Source: an uncultured Gemmiger sp. (GTDB taxonomy: Bacteria; Bacillota; Clostridia; Oscillospirales; Ruminococcaceae). From it: a DNA stretch of 64,000 nt. The notes under the pieces are model-generated. The model saw only the letters and a program-made list of their open reading frames with translations. It did not search any database and was not told the origin of the DNA. The translations under genes and the position numbers were made by a program. Within the stretch, counting starts at the first letter, position 1, and each line of letters opens with the position of its first letter. The DNA is taken from the NCBI GenBank assembly GCA_934502625.1, contig CAKSUQ010000004.1, forward strand, positions 44,612 to 108,611, written 5' to 3'. This document shows positions 26,398-34,115 of this stretch, one piece after another.

Positions 26398-27375
26398 TTA
26401 GCTGAACATCACCACGTCCTGCGCGGGTTTCTCGCCCGGCTCGACGGAGATGGCGGTCAGCACCGGCCCCGTGGAATCGGGAGTCTGGCCTTTGTAGATG
26501 GGGTGATACTTTACGTTGACCTTGGCGGTGATGTTGATCCAGCTGCGCTGTTCCAGCTTCTTGCAGTCGTCGTACTTGCAGGGCATGCCGACGAACTGGA
26601 TGTCCTGCACGCAGCAGGTCATGGCGAAGCGACCGGGCACAAACGCGCCCTTGCCGGCCTGCGGGGTCTGGCAGACCTGCGCCAGATATTTTACCGTCTT
26701 TCCGTCGTATTTCTTCGGGTCATCCATGCAGTCCATGTACCAGACGCCGAAGAATTCCTCCGGGATCTCGATGACCGGCGCATCGACGTCGAAGGGCAGC
26801 GGGTCGGGGATGTCGTCGTAGGCGACGCTGCCATCCTTGAACTCGTAGGCGATGTCGCAGCGGCGGCTGGCCTGCCGCACGAGCTTGTGGATGAGCTGGC
26901 GGCTCTCGTCGTCGTTGACGGCCTCGGCGCGGTTGACAACCAGCAGCTCGCTGCCGCGCAGCTTATCCAGCAGCAGGCTGCGCATGGCGCTGTCGCCCGC
27001 GTAGGTCTTGATCGTCGTGCCGTCGGCGGTGGCGAGGCTCTGATAGACCAGCCAGTTGTCGGGCATGGCGTCGTACAAGTCCTGAATAAGCCACATGCCG
27101 TTGTACTCGATGATAACGCGGCCACAGCCGGACTTTTTCTCCAGCGCGGTCAGGTTTTCGGCGGTCAGCTCGCTCTTGTCCTCGATCTGGGCGACGTGCA
27201 CGCCGCCGAAGGCGAACTTGGACGGGTCGTACTCGACCTCTCCCTCCTCGCAGACGAGCAGCAGCGTCTTATCGCCGGAATCGAAGTTGGGGTCTTCCAT
27301 CGTTTCCTGAATGAACTTCGTCTTGCCGCTTTCCAGCTGGCCGACAAAGAGATATACGGGGATTTGTTTAGGCAT
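26398..27375 (-). CDS. CobW-like GTPase fused to a DUF1980/TIGR03943-like domain
   Basis: The 325-residue protein has an N-terminal CobW-type P-loop domain (P-loop GQLESGKTKF at about 11-20; VVNRAEAV replaces the usual NKxD). The C-terminal part, from about 195, shows EEFFGVWYMDC, GRFAMTCCVQDIQFVGMPC and SWINITAKV, the pattern of the DUF1980 protein that accompanies DUF318 permeases in metal-linked loci. It follows a His-rich COG0523 GTPase gene, so a role in metal handling is likely. No DUF318 permease is in the window. ATG 27375 has an AAAGGA site; the longer frame reads into a repeat. Confidence 0.82.
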   Translation of the reverse strand: MPKQIPVYLFVGQLESGKTKFIQETMEDPNFDSGDKTLLLVCEEGEVEYDPSKFAFGGVHVAQIEDKSELTAENLTALEKKSGCGRVIIEYNGMWLIQDLYDAMPDNWLVYQSLATADGTTIKTYAGDSAMRSLLLDKLRGSELLVVNRAEAVNDDESRQLIHKLVRQASRRCDIAYEFKDGSVAYDDIPDPLPFDVDAPVIEIPEEFFGVWYMDCMDDPKKYDGKTVKYLAQVCQTPQAGKGAFVPGRFAMTCCVQDIQFVGMPCKYDDCKKLEQRSWINITAKVNVKYHPIYKGQTPDSTGPVLTAISVEPGEKPAQDVVMFS

Positions 27376-27406
27376 AGGGGTGTCCTTTCGGTTAGTAGCA
27401 GTCAAA

Positions 27407-27554
27407 GGCTTCTCCCCTGGGGGAGAAGCTGTCCGCGAAGCGGACTGATGAGGGGAGAGCGAATCGCGGCCTGTCATTAGTGGGCTGTTGCGGCAGGCTC
27501 GCCCCTCATCCGCCTTCGGGCAGAGCCTCAGGCACCTTCCCTCAAGGGGGAAGG
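27407..27554. repeat. Family A structured repeat, copy 3 (inverted)
   Basis: GGCTTCTCCCC/GGGGAGAAGC, GTCCGC-GAA-GCGGAC, CTGATGAGGGG, variable middle, CCCTCATC and a CCTTCCC/GGGGAAGG end. Inserted between the two GTPase genes. Confidence 0.75.
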
Positions 27555-27564
27555 CGTCGCAAAA

Positions 27565-28719
27565 TCAAACGTGGAACAGCGCAGCCACTTCGTGCTCTTT
27601 CAGTTCGGAGCCGATGACGCAGAGCTTGCCGGTGACGTCGGGGCCGCAGGTGCGGATCTCGTGCTCGCCGGGCACCATGTCGAACTCATACCAGGTGTCG
27701 CCGCCGTCGACGATGCCCTTCGCGCGCAGGATCATGCCGTAAGCGCCGCCGTCCAGCGCGGTGAGCGCCTGCTCCAGATCCTCGCGGCTGTACTTGTGGG
27801 CAGTCTCCTTGCCCCAGCTCGTGAAGACCTCGTCGGCGTCGTGGTCATGGTGGTGATGGTGGCCGCAGCTGCAGACGCCGTGCTCGTCGTAGTGGTGCTC
27901 ATGGTGATGCTCGTGCTCGTCGTGCTCGTCATGATGATGGTGGCAGCACTCGTGCTCGTCGTCGTCATCGTCATGATGATGGTGGTGGCAGCACTCGTGC
28001 TCGTCGTCGTCATCGTCATGATGGTGGTGATGGTGATGCTCGTGCTCATCCTCGTCGGCGTGGGCAACGTTGGCGGCGCGCGCCTCGGTCAGCAGCTCGG
28101 CGACGAGGTCGCGCTTGCCGTCCATGACGGAGACGATCTGCGCACCGGTCAGGGCAGTCCAGTCGGTCGTGACGATGGTGGCGGTGGGGTTCTTCTCCTG
28201 CAGCAGGGCGACGGCGGCAGCGATCTTCTCCTCGCTGGCGTTGCCGGTGCGGCTCAGGATGACGCAGGACGCGTGGCTGACCTGATCGTCGTAGAACTCA
28301 CCGAAGTTCTTCATATACATCTTGACCTTGTTCACGTCGGCGACGGTGACGAAGCTGTTCAGGATGACGGGCAGATTCTCGGCCACGCCCTCGACGGCGC
28401 GGGTGACGTCGCTCAGCTTGCCGACGCCCGACGGCTCGATGAGGATGCGGTCGGGGTGGTAGGTCTCGACGACCTTTTTCAGCGCCTCGCGGAAGTCGCC
28501 GACGAGAGAGCAGCAGATGCAGCCGGAGTTCAGCTCGTTGACCTGAATGCCGGCCTCACGCATGAAACCGCCGTCAATGCCGATCTCGCCGAACTCGTTC
28601 TCGATCAGGACGATCTTCTCGCCCGCAAACGCCTCTTTGATGAGCTTTTTGATAAGGGTCGTTTTACCCGCGCCAAGGAAGCCGGAGAAAATGTCGATTT
28701 TAGTTTTGCTTTCAGCCAT
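27565..28719 (-). CDS. COG0523/CobW metallochaperone GTPase with long His/Asp/Glu-rich insert
   Basis: The 384-residue GTPase has P-loop GFLGAGKTTL (about 12-21) and the metal-binding GCICCSL motif (about 64-70), then LIEPSGVGK. A metal-binding tract of about 90 residues (roughly 218-305) is rich in His, Asp, Glu and Cys-Cys pairs. The CobW C-terminal domain follows (about 305-384, ALTALDGGAYGMILRAKGIV). This family delivers zinc, cobalt or nickel; zinc is the commonest guess for such tracts. The tract contains near-identical repeated units (HEHCC-like blocks) and may change in length. It starts a two-gene set with the fused GTPase downstream. Confidence 0.92.
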   Translation of the reverse strand: MAESKTKIDIFSGFLGAGKTTLIKKLIKEAFAGEKIVLIENEFGEIGIDGGFMREAGIQVNELNSGCICCSLVGDFREALKKVVETYHPDRILIEPSGVGKLSDVTRAVEGVAENLPVILNSFVTVADVNKVKMYMKNFGEFYDDQVSHASCVILSRTGNASEEKIAAAVALLQEKNPTATIVTTDWTALTGAQIVSVMDGKRDLVAELLTEARAANVAHADEDEHEHHHHHHHDDDDDEHECCHHHHHDDDDDEHECCHHHHDEHDEHEHHHEHHYDEHGVCSCGHHHHHDHDADEVFTSWGKETAHKYSREDLEQALTALDGGAYGMILRAKGIVDGGDTWYEFDMVPGEHEIRTCGPDVTGKLCVIGSELKEHEVAALFHV

Positions 28720-28974
28720 AATTGGGTACCTCTATTCAAGATGTGTTCAAATGTTCAGATAGTTGGCAATCTAATACACTAACTGCTAATACTATTATAA
28801 CAAACGCGTCAAGGGGTTTTACGCCATTTTGCGCGGAAATTTTTGAATTTTTTGCAAAATTTATTGGATTACCGCCTCCCCTACAGCTCTGCCAAATTTG
28901 CTGTTTAATATTTTCCCCAAAGGTGGTATGATATATTTAACCCAGAATTTTCTTACAAAAAGGAGCGATCCATT

Positions 28975-30762
28975 TTGACTACCAATGAAAAAATTGCCGC
29001 GCTGCGTGCCGCCGCCAAGTATGCGGGCGCAAACGGCGTCCTCATCATGACGAGCGACCCCCATTGCAGCGAGTATCTGCCCGGCTACTATAACGCGCTG
29101 CCGTGGTTTTCCGGCTTCATCGGCGAGAACTCGACCCTCGTTGTGACGCAAGACCGCAGCGCCCTGTGGTGCGACGGCCGCTTCTACGTGCAGGCCGACA
29201 AGCAGCTGGCCGGCAGCGAGATCGAGTGCATGCACGCGGGCTCCGCAGGCGTGCCCACCGTAGCCGAGTATCTGGAAAGCCACTTCGGCGAGGGCGAGAC
29301 CCTGCTGCTGGACGGCAGCTGCGTGCCCGCCACGATTGCGAAGGAGTACATCGACGCGCTGGCGAAGAAGGGCGCTTCCCTCAAGAGCGCCGACGTTGCC
29401 AGCCCCATCTGGGATGCCACCGGCGAGCGCCCCGCCCTGCCCGACACCCCCTGCGAGCTGCTGACCCCCGCCCAGACCGGCGCGACCGCCGCCGACCGTA
29501 TCGCCATGGTGCGCGCCGAGCTGCAAAAGGCCGGTGCCACCGCGCTGGCCGTCACCGGCCTCGACTGCGTGGGCTGGCTGCTAAACCTGCGTGCCCGCGA
29601 CCTGCCCTGCACCCCGCTGGCCGTCGCCTACGCCCTCGTCACGATGGACGCCTGCACGCTGTTTATCGCGCCCGGCCGCCTGTCTGACGCCGACGCCGCC
29701 ACGCTGGCCGAGAGCGGCGTGACGATGCGCGGCTACGACGAGATCATCGATGCCGTCCACGCCCTGCCCGCCGAGGAGGTCTTCCTTGTGGACGAAAAGG
29801 CGACGAATTTTGCCCTGTACGAGGCACTGACCGCCCACAAGACCGTGGCGAGCGCTGACCCGATCTTCGCGCTGAAGGGCATCAAGAACGAAACCGAGCT
29901 GAAGAACCTCCGCGAGTGCCACATCCGCGACGGCATCGCCGTGGTACGCTTCCAGATGGACTTGGAAAAGGCGCTGGCCGAGGGTAAGACCCTGACCGAG
30001 ATTGACATCGACACGATGCTGCAGAAGCGCCGCAGCGAGATGCCCGGCTACTTTGAGGACAGCTTCTCGACCATTGCGGCCTACGGCGCGAACGCCGCTA
30101 TGATGCACTACCACGCCGAGGGTGACGTGAACAGCGTCATCGAGCCGCGCGGCTTCCTGTTGGTGGACAACGGCGGCCAGTACGACTGCGGTACCACCGA
30201 CATCACCCGCACCTACCCCGTCGGTCCCCTGACCGACAACGAGCGCCGCTACTACACTTGGGTGCTGCAGAGCCATATCGACATGGCACGCGCGGTCTTC
30301 CTCGACTACTGCACCGGCTTTGCGCTGGACACCTTCGCCCGCGGCCCCGTCTGGGCGCATAAGGTCAACTACCGCTGCGGCACCGGCCACGGCGTCGGCT
30401 TCATCTCCAATGTGCATGAAGGCCCCCAGAGCCTGCGCCCGAACAACCCCGTCATCTTCAAGCCCGGCATGACGATCACCGACGAGCCCGGCATCTACGA
30501 GACCGACGAGGTCGGCATCCGCATCGAGAACGAGCTGGAGTGCATCGACCTCGGCGACAATCAGTACGGCCACTGGCTTGGCTTTGCCCCGCTGACGCTG
30601 GTGCCCATCGCCACGTCGCCCGTGCTGGTGGACGAGCTGAGCCGCGACCAGATCAACTGGCTGAACGACTACCACGCCCATGTCTACGAGATGCTGAGTC
30701 CCCGCCTGACCGAGGACGAAAAGGTCTGGCTGAAGGAGAAGTGCGCCCCCATCGGCCGATAA
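28975..30762 (+). CDS. Xaa-Pro aminopeptidase (aminopeptidase P family, M24B)
   Basis: The 595-residue cytosolic metallopeptidase removes N-terminal residues before proline. It has two creatinase N-domains (1-310) and the catalytic pita-bread domain (310-560). The metal ligands lie in LLVDNGGQYDCGTTDITRTY, GTGHGVGFISNVHEGP, DEPGIYETDEVGIRIENELE. The length matches the long eukaryote-like APP1 type. The start is TTG 28975, nine bases after AGGAG; the reading MTTNEKIAALRAAAKY fits the family start. It ends at a strong bidirectional terminator. Confidence 0.95.
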   Translation: MTTNEKIAALRAAAKYAGANGVLIMTSDPHCSEYLPGYYNALPWFSGFIGENSTLVVTQDRSALWCDGRFYVQADKQLAGSEIECMHAGSAGVPTVAEYLESHFGEGETLLLDGSCVPATIAKEYIDALAKKGASLKSADVASPIWDATGERPALPDTPCELLTPAQTGATAADRIAMVRAELQKAGATALAVTGLDCVGWLLNLRARDLPCTPLAVAYALVTMDACTLFIAPGRLSDADAATLAESGVTMRGYDEIIDAVHALPAEEVFLVDEKATNFALYEALTAHKTVASADPIFALKGIKNETELKNLRECHIRDGIAVVRFQMDLEKALAEGKTLTEIDIDTMLQKRRSEMPGYFEDSFSTIAAYGANAAMMHYHAEGDVNSVIEPRGFLLVDNGGQYDCGTTDITRTYPVGPLTDNERRYYTWVLQSHIDMARAVFLDYCTGFALDTFARGPVWAHKVNYRCGTGHGVGFISNVHEGPQSLRPNNPVIFKPGMTITDEPGIYETDEVGIRIENELECIDLGDNQYGHWLGFAPLTLVPIATSPVLVDELSRDQINWLNDYHAHVYEMLSPRLTEDEKVWLKEKCAPIGR

Positions 30763-30789
30763 GGCTGCGATAGCAAGCACTGCAGCCAC

Positions 30790-30836
30790 ACAAAAAATCC
30801 CCCCGAAAGGCTTCGTCGCCTTTCGGGGGGATTTTT
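30790..30836. terminator. Bidirectional terminator between pepP-type gene and scfB
   Basis: An 18-bp stem AAAAATCCCCCCGAAAGG with its complement, loop CTTCGTCG, T-run on each strand. Confidence 0.92.
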
Positions 30837-30839
30837 ACT

Positions 30840-32300
30840 TTATTTCTCGCACGCGCCGTCGTTGCCCTCGCCGCAGCCGTCGCAGTCGCTCTCGAACCGG
30901 ACGGCGTTCTTCGCCAGTTCGGGGTCGAGACGCTGGGCAACCTGCATCATCAGGGCGCACTCCATCCGCTTGCGGAAGACCTTGCAGCCGTACTCGTACG
31001 TGCCGTGGATGTCGCCGGTGGCGTGCAGGGCGTTGGCCGCGCAGCCACCCGCGCAGTACAAACGCGCCCAGCAATCCTTGCAGTCGGGGCGGGCGTAGAC
31101 GTTGCACAGCTTGAACTCGTCGCGCAGGGCGGTGTTCGTCACGCCGTCCCAGACGTTGCCCAGCTTGTAGTTGGGGTCGCCGACAAACTGGTGGCAGGGG
31201 TACAGGTCGCCCCACGGGGTCACGGCCATGTACTCGGTGCCGGAACCGCAGCCCGAAATACGCTTGTAGATACAGGGGCCGTGCTTCAAGTCCAGAATAT
31301 AATGATAGAACGTGATCGGCTTGCCCGCCTTCTGGCGGCGCAGCATGTCGTTGGCCAGCAGCTCGTACTGGTCGAACAGCTTGGGCAGATCCTCCTCGGT
31401 CAGCGCTTCGGGGGAGTCGGGCGCGGCGACGACCGGCTCCATCGACAACTCGGTAAAGCCGAGGTCATCGGCCATGTGGAAGAGATCCTTCGTAAAATCG
31501 ACGTTGTGATGCGTAAACGTGCCGCGCATGTAGTAGCCCTGCCCGCCGCGTGCCTTGACGAGCTTCTGGAACTTGGGCACGATGCGGTCATAGCTGCCGT
31601 TGCCCGCGAGGTCGACGCGGAAGCGGTCGTTGACTTCCTTGCGGCCGTCCAGCGACAAAACGACGTTGTGACATTCTTTATTGCACCAGTCGATGACCTC
31701 GTCGGTGATGCCGATGCCGTTGGTCGTCATCGTGAAGCGGAAATTTTTGTTGTGCTCCTTCTCGATGCTGCGCGCGTAGGCAACCAGCTGCTTGCAGACC
31801 TCGAAGTTCATCAGCGGCTCACCGCCGAAGAAGTCGACTTCGAGGTTGCGGCGGGTGCCGGAATGCTCGATGAGGAAATCCAGTGCGCGCTTGCCGGTCT
31901 CGAAGCTCATCAACCCGGCCTCGCCGTGGAACTTGCCCTGCGCGGCGAAGCAGTAGCTGCAATTCAGGTTGCAGGTATGGGCAACGTGCAGGCAGAGCGC
32001 CTTGACGACGTTGGAGCGGTTCTTGAAGTCGAACGCGTGGTCGGCGTAGGCGTCGGGCGCGAACAGTTGACCGGCGGCGGTCAGCTCGTCGATGTCGTCG
32101 AGGACGTCGCTGATGTCTGCCTCGGTCACGTCGGCGCGGTCGGCGTATTTCACCGCCAGCGCGGCAGCGGCCTGCTCCCGCGTGTTGCCCGCGTCGATGA
32201 GGGCGATGGCGTCATACGCCACATCGTCCACGGCGTGCACGCTGCCGCTGTAGACATCCAGCACGATATTGTAGCCGCTGAGTTTGTATTGATGGATCAT
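30840..32300 (-). CDS. scfB: SCIFF peptide radical SAM maturase (thioether bond-forming)
   Basis: The 486-residue radical SAM/SPASM enzyme has an N-terminal peptide-recognition (RRE-like) region with a PqqD-like fold (1-90), then the 4Fe-4S motif CNLNCSYC (about 106). The C-terminal SPASM region is rich in Cys: ISGCGSG, DLYPCHQF, CNVYARPDCKDCWARLYCAGGC and CKVFRKRMEC. This family installs Cys-to-residue thioether links in the SCIFF peptide, whose gene lies just upstream. ATG 32300 has a GGAG site; a longer frame to 32393 crosses a family B repeat and is rejected. Confidence 0.95.
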   Translation of the reverse strand: MIHQYKLSGYNIVLDVYSGSVHAVDDVAYDAIALIDAGNTREQAAAALAVKYADRADVTEADISDVLDDIDELTAAGQLFAPDAYADHAFDFKNRSNVVKALCLHVAHTCNLNCSYCFAAQGKFHGEAGLMSFETGKRALDFLIEHSGTRRNLEVDFFGGEPLMNFEVCKQLVAYARSIEKEHNKNFRFTMTTNGIGITDEVIDWCNKECHNVVLSLDGRKEVNDRFRVDLAGNGSYDRIVPKFQKLVKARGGQGYYMRGTFTHHNVDFTKDLFHMADDLGFTELSMEPVVAAPDSPEALTEEDLPKLFDQYELLANDMLRRQKAGKPITFYHYILDLKHGPCIYKRISGCGSGTEYMAVTPWGDLYPCHQFVGDPNYKLGNVWDGVTNTALRDEFKLCNVYARPDCKDCWARLYCAGGCAANALHATGDIHGTYEYGCKVFRKRMECALMMQVAQRLDPELAKNAVRFESDCDGCGEGNDGACEK

Positions 32301-32342
32301 GGTTTTCTCCGTTTTATCTGTCTTGGAAACAGGCCGCTGCAG

Positions 32343-32408
32343 CGGGCGGATATGGAATCCGCCCCTACGGTGCCCCATTTTGTAGGGGCGCATTCTATAT
32401 GCGCCCGC
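32343..32408. repeat. Family B repeat pair between scfA and scfB
   Basis: CGGGCGGATATGGAATCCGC then CCCTAC (32343-32368), and GTAGGGGCGCATTCTATATG then CGCCCGC (32382-32408). It sits inside the presumed scfAB transcript. Confidence 0.75.
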
Positions 32409-32475
32409 CGTCCGTTTTGTATCATAGAAAATGCCGGGCTGCCATGCGGCACCCCGGCATCAAAGCCAGCAAAAA

Positions 32476-32622
32476 TTACTTGTCGCTCTTCTCGCAAGGC
32501 TGGTTGGCAATGCCGCAGCTGGTCTTGCAGGCGCTCTGGCAGGAGGTCTGGCACTCGCCGCAGCCACCGTTCAGCAGGCTCTTAGCCATATCGCGGGTTT
32601 CGAGAGTCTGGATGTGCTTCAT
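32476..32622 (-). CDS. scfA: SCIFF ribosomal peptide precursor (six Cys in about 45 residues)
   Basis: A 48-residue peptide, MKHIQTLETRDMAKSLLNGG followed by a Cys-rich core with six cysteines at 21, 24, 28, 32, 36 and 43 and ending EKSDK. This is the Clostridia-wide SCIFF (ranthipeptide) precursor. The leader MKHIQTLETRD is the recognition part and the CxxCxxxCxxxCxxxC core is the modified part. Ribosome site AAAGGGG, consensus promoter upstream, maturase gene downstream. The product's function is not established; a signalling role has been proposed for the family. Confidence 0.95.
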   Translation of the reverse strand: MKHIQTLETRDMAKSLLNGGCGECQTSCQSACKTSCGIANQPCEKSDK

Positions 32623-32660
32623 AAAACAGTCACCCCTTTATACATTTTAGAATTACTATT

Positions 32661-32689
32661 ATTGTACACGGGAAAGGGCGGTTTGTCAA
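32661..32689 (-). promoter_or_regulatory. Promoter for the SCIFF gene
   Basis: On minus: TTGACA (32689-32684), 17-bp spacer, TACAAT (32666-32661), about 40 bases before the ATG. A near-consensus promoter, so high expression is expected. Confidence 0.75.
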
Positions 32690-32699
32690 GCAGAACCGC

Positions 32700-34112
32700 C
32701 TACAGGATGCGGATTTCTTTTGCGCCGCTTCCCCCCATATGCTTCAACCGTGTCCCGGCAGCTTCCAGCTCGGCACAGGCTGCCGCAAACGCTGCCGTCA
32801 CTTCCTCGCCGGGGGCGATCAGGGGGACGCCGGGCGGGTACGCCCAGATATACTCCCCTGCCGCCGCACCGACGGCTTCGGCCAGCGGCACGGTGCGGGC
32901 GGGGCGCAGCAGCGCGGCAGCGATCGTACACCGTGCCGCACCGGGCGCGGGCAGCGTGTGCCCCGCCGGGGCCGGCGGCGCGGCGGTCTTGTCCCACGCG
33001 GCCAGCACATCGGCCAGCCGCTCCAGCGCGTCGGCGTCGTCGCAGGGGCTTGTCATCGCCAGCACGTTTTCGCCGCAGACCATCTCCGGCTCAAAGCCCT
33101 TTGCCCGCAGGCAGGCCGCCCCCGCTGCGCCGATGCGCAGCAGAATTTTGCCGCTGTCATGCGCAAAAAAGTCCGTGTGGTCTGCCGGCTTGTCCGTGCC
33201 GAAGCACATAACAGGTGTGTTTTTCAGCTCTCGCACCGCCGCGTCAAAGGCGTCCAGCCGCGTGCGCCACCGGGCAAACGCGGCGTCGCCCTGCTCGGCC
33301 AGCCAGCGCGTACAGCCGTCGAGACTGACGAGCAGCGGATAACTCGGCGAGCTCGTCTCAAACACGTCGAGCTGCCGCTCGATCTCCGCTGCGTCGGCCA
33401 GATCGCCGTTCAGCTGCAAAAACGCGGTTTGGGTCAGGCTGGGCAGCGTCTTGTGGGCGCTCTGCACCACGACGTCCGCCCCGGCTGCGACCGCGCCGCC
33501 GCGCCAACCGTGGGCGGCGGCCAGCGGCAGATAGTGTGCGCCGTGGGCTTCATCGACGAGCAGCGGCACGCCCCGCGCGTGGCAGATTTCCGCGATCGCA
33601 CGCACATCGCTCAAAACGCCCTCGTAAGTCGGGCTTGTCAAAATGACGCACTTAGCCGCCGGGTGGGTGTCCAGCGCAGCGGCAACGTCGGCTGGGCGCA
33701 CGCTGCCATAGACGCCGAAAGCCGCATCGACGGGCGGCGTCACGAAATGGGCGGTCAGGTGCCCCAGCTCGATGGCGTGGTAGGTGGCCTTGTGGCAGTT
33801 GCGGGCGACGACGACCTCGCTGCCGAAAGGCGCGAGCGCACGGATGCCCGCCAGCAAGCCGACCGTCGACCCGCCCACAAGGTACCAGCACCGCCGCGCG
33901 CCGTACAGCGCCGCCGTGCGCGCCATTGCGTCTGCCAGAATGCCGTCGGCATCATGCAGGTCGTCCGCGCCGTCGATCTCGGTCATGTCCCACGCATAGC
34001 ACCCCAGCCCCGGTGCCGGCGCGACCCGCCGCTTATGCCCCGGCATGTGCAGGGGGTACCGCGCAGCGGAAAGAGCTTCTAATTGTTGTTGCAACGTTGA
34101 TTTGTTTTGCAT
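32700..34112 (-). CDS. Orn/Lys/Arg decarboxylase-family PLP protein
   Basis: The 470-residue protein is of the short Firmicute type of the basic amino acid decarboxylase family (SpeA/YaaO-like). It shows YPLHMPGHKRR (about 19-28), the WDMTEIDGADDLHDADG block, VGGSTVGLLAG, DEAHGAHYLP and the PLP lysine in VQSAHKTLPSLTQTAFL. Substrate (arginine, lysine or ornithine) is not clear. It starts three bases after the sbcC stop with a weak ribosome site, so it may be read by coupling with sbcDC. Confidence 0.9.
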   Translation of the reverse strand: MQNKSTLQQQLEALSAARYPLHMPGHKRRVAPAPGLGCYAWDMTEIDGADDLHDADGILADAMARTAALYGARRCWYLVGGSTVGLLAGIRALAPFGSEVVVARNCHKATYHAIELGHLTAHFVTPPVDAAFGVYGSVRPADVAAALDTHPAAKCVILTSPTYEGVLSDVRAIAEICHARGVPLLVDEAHGAHYLPLAAAHGWRGGAVAAGADVVVQSAHKTLPSLTQTAFLQLNGDLADAAEIERQLDVFETSSPSYPLLVSLDGCTRWLAEQGDAAFARWRTRLDAFDAAVRELKNTPVMCFGTDKPADHTDFFAHDSGKILLRIGAAGAACLRAKGFEPEMVCGENVLAMTSPCDDADALERLADVLAAWDKTAAPPAPAGHTLPAPGAARCTIAAALLRPARTVPLAEAVGAAAGEYIWAYPPGVPLIAPGEEVTAAFAAACAELEAAGTRLKHMGGSGAKEIRIL

Positions 34113-34115
34113 ATT

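Noticed and set aside
27900..28050. Short tandem repeats that might suggest a CRISPR or satellite
   Set aside because: They encode the His/Asp/Glu-rich tract of the CobW-type protein in frame. No CRISPR array or cas gene is present in the window.
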